32,892 bases of DNA. It comes from JAGMDK01 sp023128695. GTDB lineage: Bacteria > Planctomycetota > Phycisphaerae > UBA1845 > Fen-1342. The translations under genes and the position numbers were made by a program. How positions within the stretch are numbered: position 1 is the first letter of the stretch; every line of letters begins with the position of its first letter. The stretch is from positions 1-32,892 of the forward strand of contig DAOVQG010000014.1 of NCBI GenBank assembly GCA_030628805.1, read 5' to 3'. Shown here piece after piece: positions 7,670 through 14,859 of the stretch. The notes under the pieces were generated by a model. It was not told the origin of the DNA, did no database searches, and worked only from the letters and a program-made list of their open reading frames with translations.

Positions 7670-9208
7670 TTAGTGAATGTCCGCATGCGCCGGCTGCGGC
7701 AGGTCGTCCTTGATCTTCTGCTGCTTGATCGTCTCCCCGTCCTCGCATGAGAAAAGCACCATGTCGTCCTTGAGGCGGGCCTGCACGTGCACCGGGCGGT
7801 GCCAGAGCTGGTGCAGATTCTTGAGACACTCGCCGGCGTACTTGATGTCCAGATCGACGCCGATGTGCTTGTGGGCCAGGTACAGCTCGCCGCGGTTGGC
7901 GTAGTTGCCGTCCACGATGTAGATGTACGGCTGCCCGTGGTTGGTCAACATGAACAGCATGGTCTGCTTGATCGCGTCGAAATCGCGGTTGACCACCACC
8001 ATCCGCCCCGTCGTCGGGTCCTGGCGGTAATGATACAAATTGTAGCGATCCACGAATTCCGGCGTCAGAAACTCATCGATGAACGTCACGTCGTTGTGCA
8101 CTCGGCGGACCTCGAAAATCTTCTCCCGGCCCTGGTTCAATTCGGTGTTCCACGCCCGCCGCTGCTCGATCGACTCGCACTCCTCGTACTCTTTGCCGAA
8201 CCGGCCGCGGTTCCAGCGGTCCTCGATGTCGCGGAACAGCTCGACCCCCATCTTGTAAGGATTGAGCCGACCCGGCGCGGTGGCCAGCGTGCCGGAGTGA
8301 TGGTCGGCGTAGGTAATCAACTCGTCGTCGTGCAAGTGGTGCCGGGTCATCATGCGCGAGTGCCAGAAGGTGGCCCAGCCCTCGTTCATGATCTTGGTCT
8401 GGCCCTGCGGGGCGAAGTAATAGGCCTCGTCGCGAATGATGTCGAGGATGTCGGCCTGCCAGTCCTCCATCGGAGCGTGCCGCAGCAGGAACAGGAGCAC
8501 GTCCCGCTCCGGAGCGGCCGGGAAGGCCAGCTTCTTCGCTGCCGCGGCCTCCGCCTCCCGCTCCCGCTCGGCTTGAAGCTGCTCGGGCGGATTGATGTAG
8601 CGCTCCATGTATGGCTTGGCCGGGAACCGCAGCTCCCGCCGCTCGACCTGCTCCCGCAGCGTCGGGCGTTTCGGCTTGCGGTCATCGTTGGCGCGTTTCA
8701 TGAACGGCAGATACGGGTCGATCAGGTTTTCGAGGCTTAGGCAGACGTCGATGAACGACTCGACCGTCTCGTGTCCCTCCCGGTCGATATGCCGATGAAT
8801 CCGCGTGGCGTGATTGGCCATGCCGTCCATCATCTTGCGGTTGGACTTGCTGAACCAAACGTTGCTCTTGAAGAAGTCGCTGTGTCCGTAGACGTGGGCC
8901 ATGACTGTCTTCTGATCGACGAACTCGTTGTCCGTCAGCAGATAGGCGTAGCAAGGGTCGTTGTTGATGACCATCTCGTATATCTTGCCCAGGCCGTAGG
9001 CGTGCTGCTTGCGCAGCCTCTCGTACTGCATGCCGAAGCGCCAGTGGGGGTAGCGCTGCGGAAAGCCCCCGTAGGCGGCGACCTGGTTGATCTGGTCGAA
9101 CTCGAGCATCTCGAAAATGGTCTCGAAGAAGTCGAGCCCCTCTTGCCGAGCCACCTCTTCGATGACCTGCCGCTCTTGTTCGAGTTCAGCCGGGAAGGTT
9201 CTCAGCAC
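7670..9208 (-). CDS. SpoVR family protein
   Basis: A 512-residue SpoVR-like protein. The family is required for spore cortex formation in Bacillus but is widespread in non-sporulating bacteria, where its biochemical role is unknown. Typical conserved stretches are AAYGGFPQRYPHWRFGMQYE, INNDPCYAYLLTDNEF, VMAHVYGHSDFFKSN, EGWATFWHSRMM and NPYKMGVELFRDIE. Many conserved His, Glu and Asp residues suggest metal binding. GTG 9208 is chosen as start since GGAGG lies five bases upstream. The frame is open to 9325, but that extension lacks family similarity. In many bacteria it follows prkA and a DUF444 gene. Here it stands alone. Confidence 0.93.
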   Translation of the reverse strand: MLRTFPAELEQERQVIEEVARQEGLDFFETIFEMLEFDQINQVAAYGGFPQRYPHWRFGMQYERLRKQHAYGLGKIYEMVINNDPCYAYLLTDNEFVDQKTVMAHVYGHSDFFKSNVWFSKSNRKMMDGMANHATRIHRHIDREGHETVESFIDVCLSLENLIDPYLPFMKRANDDRKPKRPTLREQVERRELRFPAKPYMERYINPPEQLQAEREREAEAAAAKKLAFPAAPERDVLLFLLRHAPMEDWQADILDIIRDEAYYFAPQGQTKIMNEGWATFWHSRMMTRHHLHDDELITYADHHSGTLATAPGRLNPYKMGVELFRDIEDRWNRGRFGKEYEECESIEQRRAWNTELNQGREKIFEVRRVHNDVTFIDEFLTPEFVDRYNLYHYRQDPTTGRMVVVNRDFDAIKQTMLFMLTNHGQPYIYIVDGNYANRGELYLAHKHIGVDLDIKYAGECLKNLHQLWHRPVHVQARLKDDMVLFSCEDGETIKQQKIKDDLPQPAHADIH

Positions 9209-9932
9209 GGTCGCCTCCAATCTGATTTGCCACCATTCTATCGTCTCCGCCGGCGGGCGTCTTGTGGACAGAGGTGCCTCCCTCCGTCCGGACAAACGGG
9301 GGTTGTCAGGGACACTTGGGAGCATATAATATTGCTAAGCATGTCGTGGACGCGCTGACCCGGCATGTTCTCAAGAGGCCCCGATAATCGGTTTTTTGCC
9401 AGCCTGACCGACGGTCGTGCGGCCTCGGAGTGTTCTGCGTGTCTCGTGCCGCGTGTACTGCTCGGCTCGGGACCGGAGTTGGGATGGGCTATGGTAGTGG
9501 TTTCCGCGCCGTCAAACCCTGACGTGTGTAACCCGCCGATTTCTTTCAGTCCCCAGTGATAATTCAGCAGGACTCCTTTTCCCTGGGCAGCGTGTGTGCG
9601 GCCACGGCTTTGGGGAGTGTCGTGGAGGAGGCATTGCGGTGGACCGCACCGCGTTGCTTGGCGCGCTGTTCGTTTCCGCGCGCAAGCGAAGATGGCGACA
9701 CGGGCCTGTCCAGTTTGTGGTCGTGTGTCCGTCGGCGGTCCGGCAGCAGGTGCCCTCCGGATGGAAGAAGCCCACACGACCATCGGCTGAATGTGCCCAC
9801 CGCTTCACCCAAGCCGAAATGACCAGTGGAGGAAGGCGACGGCAAGGGGGCCGACCCGAGGCGACACGGCCCCCTTGCCCGAGGGGTATTCTCAACGGCA
9901 AGCCGGGCGGCTATGATGACCGAACGAATCGG
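9209..9932. other. 724 bp without a convincing gene; structured stretch at its 3' end
   Basis: Short open frames exist on both strands, but none has a ribosome binding site or protein-like composition. Two inverted repeats are notable: TGGTCGTGTG at 9718-9727 with its complement at 9773-9782, and the hairpin at 9841-9879. I compared it by eye with tmRNA, RNase P RNA and SRP RNA signatures and saw none. A small structured RNA just upstream of tRNA-Pro remains possible. Confidence 0.4.
9841..9879. repeat. Perfect 13-bp hairpin
   Basis: GGCAAGGGGGCCG and its exact complement CGGCCCCCTTGCC are separated by 13 bases. There is no T-run on either side, so it is not a standard intrinsic terminator, although it could still stop transcription approaching the tRNA. 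Confidence 0.7.
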
Positions 9933-10007
9933 CGGGGCGTAGCTCAGCCTGGCTAGAGCGCCGGCTTTGGGTGCCGGAGGCCGCTGGTTCAAATCCAGTC
10001 GCCCCGA
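9933..10007 (+). tRNA. tRNA-Pro (anticodon TGG)
   Basis: A complete cloverleaf: acceptor stem CGGGGCG/CGCCCCG, D stem GCTC/GAGC, anticodon stem CCGGC/GCCGG with loop TTTGGGT (anticodon TGG), and T stem GCTGG/CCAGT with loop TTCAAAT. The discriminator base is A. The terminal CCA is not encoded and would be added enzymatically. A C-G first base pair is usual for bacterial proline tRNAs. Confidence 0.97.
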
Positions 10008-10201
10008 TTGATGATAAGTCCTTCCTGCAACACGTCCTATGACATAGGCAGGTGGGCGGATTTGAACTTCGGAACCTGAAGCGTCCAGCCTCCGGGGCTG
10101 GGCGGCAGGTAGTTCCTGACTTCGTTGCGGACGTCTCCGCCCTGCCATCTGGCTCGACCCCGTCCTTGCGCCAGCATCGCCGATTCTTCACCGGTCGAGT
10201 G

Positions 10202-10453
10202 TCAACCGGCGCAGCAGCCTGCCTCCGCCAGATTCCTGGCATCACGGCCAGGCAACCCGTAGAGGCGTACCACTAGCCGGTCAATCCTGCGCAAGAGCGT
10301 GAGGCGTCGCGATGGCGGGACTTTCTCGCCAGCGAGCACTGCGGCGCACTGCGCCACGGTGGCGCAGAGACCGGGGTCCGCCTGCTTGCCGGGCACAAGC
10401 AATGGGATTCGACGCAGGGCATCGAGCCGCAATGCACATCGTCCTTCGCCCAC
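10202..10453 (-). pseudogene. Possible remnant of a type II/IIG N6-methyltransferase C-terminus
   Basis: A minus-strand frame reads LDALRRIPLLVPGKQ, then RLTLLRRIDRLVVRLYGL near its end. IDRLVYRLYGL-type strings are characteristic of the C-termini of Eco57I-class restriction-modification proteins. No methyltransferase catalytic motif precedes it. Upstream sequence turns into palindromic repeats at 10491, so only the tail survives. Low to moderate confidence. Confidence 0.35.
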
Positions 10454-10490
10454 CCGCCGGGCCCGGCCCCACGGCGTGATCGGCGCGGGG

Positions 10491-10513
10491 GTAGCATGGG
10501 CGTCCCGCCCGTG
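10491..10513 (+). repeat. Single GTAGC-headed palindrome
   Basis: GTAGCAT followed by GGGCGTCCCGCCC and GTG. It differs from the unit at 1845-1867 only at head and second positions (GTGGCGC there). Confidence 0.8.
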
Positions 10514-10579
10514 AGAAGCCGCCGCCCCCGGCGACCCGCCGCTGACACCGCTCGCTGGGCCGAGAATCCTTCCCTCGCT

Positions 10580-10661
10580 GGGCCGAGATTCCTTTCTCGG
10601 CCCTTGTCCTCACAGGAAAGGATTCCTGTTGAAGATGGGTGCGAGATGGGATTCTCGCACC
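10580..10661. repeat. Cluster of three short hairpins around GAGAATCC words
   Basis: GGGCCGAGA/TCTCGGCCC (10580-10603), CAGGAA/TTCCTG (10613-10628) and GGTGCGAGA/TCTCGCACC (10638-10661) follow one another. The last is nearly the same as the perfect hairpin at 29241-29264. A GAGAATCC word also begins the repeat near 17821. Confidence 0.75.
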
Positions 10662-10681
10662 AACTCCAGTTCCTGCTGCTG

Positions 10682-10819
10682 AGCACCCGCACCCCCGCCG
10701 TGGCCGAGTTTTCCGGCCCGGACGGTGGCAAGACGGCTCACTACACGCTACAATGGCTCAGCACCCGCGGCGAAGCCGGCCTGTGGAGTGAAACGGCCAG
10801 CGCGACGATTGGGGCATAG
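10682..10819 (+). pseudogene. Second remnant with the WSETASATIGA C-terminus
   Basis: A startless plus-strand frame encodes STRTPAVAEFSGPDGGKTAH, then YTLQWLSTRGEAGLWSETAS and ATIGA-stop. It is homologous to the 22-codon remnant at 2965-3033 and preserves more of the domain. The upstream boundary is the hairpin cluster at 10580-10661. The parent gene is not in this window. Confidence 0.55.
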
Positions 10820-10820
10820 A

Positions 10821-10850
10821 AGCCGTCAGCTTTCAGCCGTCAGCTATCAG
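10821..10850. repeat. Simple phrase repeat (AGCCGTCAGC / TTTCAGCCGTCAGC)
   Basis: Three imperfect ten-base steps AGCCGTCAGC, TTTCAGCCGT and CAGCTATCAG, built on a CAGC(C/T)(G/A)T core, immediately follow the gene-end remnant. Comparable low-complexity phrases occur at 25172-25205 and 26702-26727. Confidence 0.6.
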
Positions 10851-11026
10851 CAGGATGGTTGGCCGGACGGCTTCGGCGGTGAGACAAGGGAATCGAGGCC
10901 CCAGGTTCAAAGAATCTGGGCCACCCGTCGAAAGGACGTCATTCGTTGAAAAGCAAGAGAGCGGACCAGTATTGAAGAAGCAACGGGAACTTCTATTGCA
11001 GGCAGAAACAGTTTGTGTTTCCCGTT

Positions 11027-11044
11027 TTATACAGACTGTATAAT
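11027..11044 (+). promoter_or_regulatory. -10 box inside a perfect 17-bp operator-like palindrome
   Basis: TTATACAG-A-CTGTATAA (11027-11043) is a perfect dyad, and its right half overlaps TATAAT (11039-11044), 39 bp before the lipoprotein start. A regulator binding the dyad would block the promoter. The -35 region (near 11013-11021) is weak, which would suit a regulated promoter. Confidence 0.5.
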
Positions 11045-11082
11045 CATTGTTAGCTGGAAACTACATACCAGAAGGAGGCACT

Positions 11083-12609
11083 ATGAAGACCTCCATGCTG
11101 CAAACCTCTCTCGTGTTCGTATGTGTTGCTCTTACCACGGGCTGCGCAGCCGAATCTACCACTCCCGCCGCTCTCATCAAGAAGCTCGAGGAAGGGACGC
11201 CTCGAGAACGGTATGAGGCAGCGGTCTTGCTTGGCAGAATCGAGAAGAAACAAAGTGAAGCCAGCACAAAGACGTTCATCCAGGTTGAGAAAGCCCTAGT
11301 CAAGGCCCTACAAGCGGACACATCCCCAGAAGTGCGAGGCGCGGCAGCGGGTGCTCTGGCAAACCGGGATGTACGATACCCTAATCCAGTCCAGTCGCGC
11401 GCCTACGCCGTTCTGCTTTCGATATCTCTCACGTCGGATAACAGCTTCGATGTAAAGCTGGCCGCAGCACTCTGCCTCGGCATGCTAAGCGATCAAACTC
11501 TGCCCCCGCTCCTTCTATGCACCGCCGCCACGGACAAAGACAAGGAGACCAGAAAGGCTGCATTGCTTGGCCTCGGACGTTGTGACTGCGATGCTGCGCG
11601 CTTATTCCTTCAGCTCCAGGTCAGTATCGACCCGGATCCTGTGATCAAGGGTTTGGCAGCGTCATCGCTTGCGCAACACCAGCAAAAGGCCATCAAGCAC
11701 CTGATTGACATCCTCGCGAATCTGAATGCAACGGTCGGCGATCGGCGAATGGCTGAAATCTCAACTATCAACGCACTTAAGGAAGTCACAGGTCAGGATT
11801 TCGGGACCGAACACAAGCAATGGAGGGCATGGTGGAGCCGGATTCGCGCCCCGGGCAGTGAAGACGGGAACCCGCCGGAAAATGAGAAGCGATCAAGCGT
11901 CACCCAGCCCGCTAAGAGCTTGAACATCGACTGCGATGGCGGAGCGAAGATGGAGTTCATCTTGATCCCAGCCGGTGAGTTCGTGATGGGGCAAGGATTC
12001 AAGGCAGGCCAACACAAGGTCACAATCTCCAAGCCTTTCTACATGAGCAAACACGAGGTGACCCAAGCCCAGTGGGAAGCCGTGATGAACGACAACCCAT
12101 CAAAATGGAAAGGGCCCGACCTTCCCGTAGAACAGGTGTCCTGGAACGCTTGCCGGGACTTCTGCAAGAAGCTGTCGCAGAGCCTGGGCCGCACGTTCCG
12201 CCTGCCGACCGAAGCCGAGTGGGAATACGCTTGCCACGCCGGCACCACAACGGATTTCAGCTTCGGTGGCTCTGATCCCAAGGAGAACGTCAAGCTTGCG
12301 GATGAATACGCTTGGTACTTCAACAACAGCGACGGCAAGACCCACCCGGTGGGTTCCAAGAAACCGAACCCCTGGGGACTGCATGAAATGCACGGCAACG
12401 TCAGTGAATGGTGCCAGGACTGGTATGCTGCCTACTCGCCGGAACCCCAGGTCGATCCCACAGGACCGACGTCAGGAAAAGACCGTGCCCTTCGCGGGGG
12501 ATCAATTGACTGGGAGCTCAGTTCCTCGGTGTGTACGACGCGCGGTTACACTTGGCCCAGCAATCGACAAAGTTCCTTCGGATGCCGTTTGGTCCTGGAC
12601 TTGAAGTAA
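11083..12609 (+). CDS. Lipoprotein with HEAT repeats and an FGE/SUMF1-like domain
   Basis: A 508-residue exported protein. ATG 11083 follows AGGAGG by six bases. Residues 1-21 are a lipoprotein signal with lipobox LTTGC (Cys21). Residues about 28-250 are helical repeats with the HEAT-like pattern of paired helices and conserved AAxALG-type packing. Residues 286-508 form a formylglycine-generating-enzyme-type (SUMF1) domain: MEFILIPAGEFVMG, FYMSKHEVTQAQWEAVM, LPVEQVSWNACRDFCKKL, FRLPTEAEWEYACHAGT, NPWGLHEMHGNVSEWCQDWY and ALRGGS. The close cysteine pair of true FGE is not evident. Only Cys484 sits in the region, so sulfatase activation is doubtful and a binding role is more likely. Monocistronic, with an operator-like promoter upstream. 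Confidence 0.88.
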   Translation: MKTSMLQTSLVFVCVALTTGCAAESTTPAALIKKLEEGTPRERYEAAVLLGRIEKKQSEASTKTFIQVEKALVKALQADTSPEVRGAAAGALANRDVRYPNPVQSRAYAVLLSISLTSDNSFDVKLAAALCLGMLSDQTLPPLLLCTAATDKDKETRKAALLGLGRCDCDAARLFLQLQVSIDPDPVIKGLAASSLAQHQQKAIKHLIDILANLNATVGDRRMAEISTINALKEVTGQDFGTEHKQWRAWWSRIRAPGSEDGNPPENEKRSSVTQPAKSLNIDCDGGAKMEFILIPAGEFVMGQGFKAGQHKVTISKPFYMSKHEVTQAQWEAVMNDNPSKWKGPDLPVEQVSWNACRDFCKKLSQSLGRTFRLPTEAEWEYACHAGTTTDFSFGGSDPKENVKLADEYAWYFNNSDGKTHPVGSKKPNPWGLHEMHGNVSEWCQDWYAAYSPEPQVDPTGPTSGKDRALRGGSIDWELSSSVCTTRGYTWPSNRQSSFGCRLVLDLK

Positions 12610-12613
12610 GTCC

Positions 12614-12662
12614 AAAGGGGTCAGGCTACTTTTCGGGGCCAAGGTAGAGTCGCCTGACCCCC
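12614..12662. repeat. GGGGTCAGGC hairpin (variant of the RAYT-flank motif)
   Basis: AAAGGGGTCAGGCTACTTTTC at its left end resembles the 4080-4100 motif, with GCTAC in place of GAGCC. GGGGTCAGGC (12617-12626) pairs with GCCTGACCCC (12652-12661). Read outward, both arms carry a GTAG tetranucleotide. It begins four bases after the lipoprotein stop, so it may also act as its terminator. Confidence 0.7.
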
Positions 12663-12964
12663 TGTTGCTCCCCGGGGGCCTGGCCGGGTGGCCCAGGTTG
12701 AACCTGGGGTCTCGATTCTGCGACAAGGGGCGGGTGGCATGGCCAAGCGTATCCGGCGATGGGCTACCGCCGGGCAACCCCGCACCGCAGGCGAAGACAC
12801 TTGCGCTGGCATGAAACGGAGCTTGGCCATGTAGACCCGCCCGAGAGCTTTCCAGTCCGACGCGCGGCGATGTCAGGTTTTCAACTTGACCTACGTAGCT
12901 GGGGCTCACAGGATAGAGAATTGTGTCCACCCATGCCAAAGGACGAGAGTGAGAATCTGAATCC
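12663..12964. other. 302 bp with repeats but no convincing gene
   Basis: Contains GTGGC followed by the palindrome CCCAGGTT-G-AACCTGGG (12688-12708), and the pair CATGGCCAAGC (12738-12748) / GCTTGGCCATG (12821-12831) enclosing a 72-base loop. Nothing here looks coding. Confidence 0.6.
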
Positions 12965-13213
12965 ATGACAGATCAACAACTCCTCGAACGAATCACCATC
13001 AATGCAAAGGTGATGGTCGGTAAGCCGGTCATCAAGGGTACACGCTTGACCATCGAGTACGTTCTGAACCTGCTGGCCCATGGTGCCACGGTTGCAGAGA
13101 TTCTCGAGGAATATGAAGGACTGACCCAAGAGGATGTTCAGGCGTGTTTGCTGTTTGCCACACGCTCACTGGAGAACACGACCTTCATGCCACTCGCCTC
13201 GGAGACGGCATAA
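12965..13213 (+). CDS. DUF433 antitoxin
   Basis: An 82-residue protein of the DUF433 family (VapB5-like), a small DNA-binding antitoxin. The diagnostic sequence is ITINAKVMVGKPVIKGTRLT followed by a winged-helix-like segment VLNLLAHGATVAEILEEYEG and LTQEDVQACLLFA. It is followed with no gap by a DUF5615 gene, the standard pairing. It is expected to neutralise the toxin by direct binding and to repress the operon. The ribosome binding site is weak (GAGAATC). Confidence 0.92.
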   Translation: MTDQQLLERITINAKVMVGKPVIKGTRLTIEYVLNLLAHGATVAEILEEYEGLTQEDVQACLLFATRSLENTTFMPLASETA

Positions 13214-13564
13214 ATGCGCTTTCTGGTGGATGAATGCACCGGTCCAGCAGTGGCACGCTGGCTGTGCGGGCAGGGACACGAAGTCTTTTGTGTTTACAGT
13301 GAAGCGCGCGGGATGAACGATGATGACGTGATCCGGAAGGCCTTTGCCGAGGACCGGGTTCTGATCACGAACGACAAGGACTTCGGAGAGAAGGTCTATC
13401 GAGAACGACGCCCTCACAAGGGCGTCGTTCTTTTGCGCCTCGATGACGAACGAACCTCCGGCAAGATCGACACGATCCGGCGATTACTCGATCGTTACCC
13501 TGATCGGTTGACCGGCGCTTTTGCAGTTGTGACGGAGACGCGAGTTCGCTTCGCTCGGACATAG
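13214..13564 (+). CDS. DUF5615 PIN-like toxin
   Basis: A 116-residue PIN-like protein, probably a metal-dependent RNase toxin partnered with the preceding DUF433 antitoxin. Acidic residues expected in a PIN active site are visible in MRFLVDECTGPAVARWL (Asp6, Glu7), DDDVIRKAFAEDRVLITNDK and DKDFGEKVY. The start codon immediately follows the antitoxin stop codon, indicating translational coupling. Family known mainly from bioinformatics and VapBC-type analogy. RNA target unknown. Confidence 0.92.
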   Translation: MRFLVDECTGPAVARWLCGQGHEVFCVYSEARGMNDDDVIRKAFAEDRVLITNDKDFGEKVYRERRPHKGVVLLRLDDERTSGKIDTIRRLLDRYPDRLTGAFAVVTETRVRFART

Positions 13565-13585
13565 CCAAAGTAAAGCCCGGCAGCA

Positions 13586-14581
13586 TCACAGCACGCAGTT
13601 GCAGCGTCCGATGGCCGAGGTCAGCCCCACCGCTTCGAAGACAGCCCGCTCCTCAAGACAGAGGCCCACCGTGAGGCCGGGCTGCATCTCACGAACCACG
13701 TCAAGTAGATGTCGAAACATGCGCATGCGAACGTCGGCAGGGTAACGCGCCCGGCCGTCTATGGACTTGGTCATCGGTCGCCCCAAGCCAACTGCGATGG
13801 CGTGGGAGGTGCCCATCTTGGCTTCGGTGAGGCGCACAGCGTTGGGATAGCTGCAAATCCCGCCCAGGGTGATGCGATCGAGGCGCACGTCCGTGAGAAG
13901 CTCCCTCAGAAATCGCTCATACACGCTCTCCCAACCGGCCACCGGGATGACTGGCATGACCACGGCCCGCACCGGGTATCCGGCCGCCACGCACTTGCGC
14001 ATCGCATCAAGCCGACTCTCAACTGGGGGCACATTGGACTCGAACTCGGCGCCCACTTCCGGCGGGTTTAGGCTCCATGACAGAATCGTGTGTCCGCCGT
14101 GCGGCAAGTCCAGCAGATTCTCCACATCCGCCGCCTTCGTCAGCATGATGAGGCGCGCCAGCGAGTGGTTCGCGAAGAACGGGACCAAGACGCGCGAATA
14201 ACCCGTCAGGGGGTCCAAGGCGAGTCCGTCTTGGAGCTTCCCCAGATAGAATGCCGTCGGGCGACCGGCTTCACGGGCAACGCGGTGCATCCGCCCCAGC
14301 ATTTCGGGCAGGTTCAGGAAGATCTTGACCGTCGGCGAGAAGTAGACGCCGCGCGTGCCGGCCAAATAGCAGTACGTGCAGCCATAGGGGCAGAAGCCGT
14401 ACGGGGAGAAATGCCAGTAGTTGGGGCAGCAGTTGTCGTGTTCCTGGCTGAGTCCTACGGCGCTGTTGTGCTCGCCCAGCACGAGGGTGCTCTTTCCCTG
14501 CCGATGCGCATCCAGCGGATCAGTGCAACCAAGGTCAACCCGATTGTGCGGCTGGTCTTCGTGGTAAATAATGGTCGCCAT
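13586..14581 (-). CDS. Spore photoproduct lyase-like radical SAM protein
   Basis: A 331-residue radical SAM enzyme. The iron-sulfur cluster motif is Cys64-X3-Cys68-X2-Cys71 in GFCPYGCTYCYLAGT. Its surroundings (CCPNYWHFSPYGFCPYGC) and downstream strings (LILSWSLNPPEV-like TILSWSLNPPEVGAEFES, RLDAMRKCVAAGYPVRAVVM, ITLGGICSYPNAV) match the SplB-related group, which cleaves thymine-thymine spore photoproduct in Firmicutes. Many relatives in non-spore-formers have unknown substrates, so repair activity is not assured. The start is the first ATG. No strong ribosome binding site is seen. Stands alone between a toxin-antitoxin pair and a subtilase. Confidence 0.85.
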   Translation of the reverse strand: MATIIYHEDQPHNRVDLGCTDPLDAHRQGKSTLVLGEHNSAVGLSQEHDNCCPNYWHFSPYGFCPYGCTYCYLAGTRGVYFSPTVKIFLNLPEMLGRMHRVAREAGRPTAFYLGKLQDGLALDPLTGYSRVLVPFFANHSLARLIMLTKAADVENLLDLPHGGHTILSWSLNPPEVGAEFESNVPPVESRLDAMRKCVAAGYPVRAVVMPVIPVAGWESVYERFLRELLTDVRLDRITLGGICSYPNAVRLTEAKMGTSHAIAVGLGRPMTKSIDGRARYPADVRMRMFRHLLDVVREMQPGLTVGLCLEERAVFEAVGLTSAIGRCNCVL

Positions 14582-14859
14582 CTGCGAAAAGTCCGTTCGA
14601 ATCCGCTGCCATGGTTCTCACCCACGACCCACCGCGCATGCAGCGCCTCCCCAACGAGCGATCTGGGCCTATCCTAACACACGGCGAACCGCGGATCAAT
14701 CGTGCCGCGACGGACTTGCCGCTTCCCTCTTAGCCGTCATCTTGTCCCAATCACATGATGATCTTGGCGGCTTAGCTGTCGGCTCTACCGGCCCTTGATT
14801 GCAATTTCGACTCTCATCCGAGCTGGCCCCCGGGGCCATCATACGCGGGTGCCGACTTG

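Noticed and set aside
7787..8740. 317-codon plus-strand frame opposite SpoVR
   Set aside because: Antisense shadow of a strongly conserved gene, with shadow-like composition.
9841..9879. Hairpin as an intrinsic terminator
   Set aside because: No T-run follows on either strand. Kept only as a repeat.
9594..9956. 120-codon plus-strand frame upstream of tRNA-Pro
   Set aside because: It runs into the tRNA, has no ribosome binding site and is Arg/Gly/Pro-rich without protein-like pattern.
10040..10078. tRNA-like T-arm on the minus strand (GTTCAAATCC)
   Set aside because: The flanking bases cannot form the five-pair T stem, and no acceptor or anticodon arm fits.
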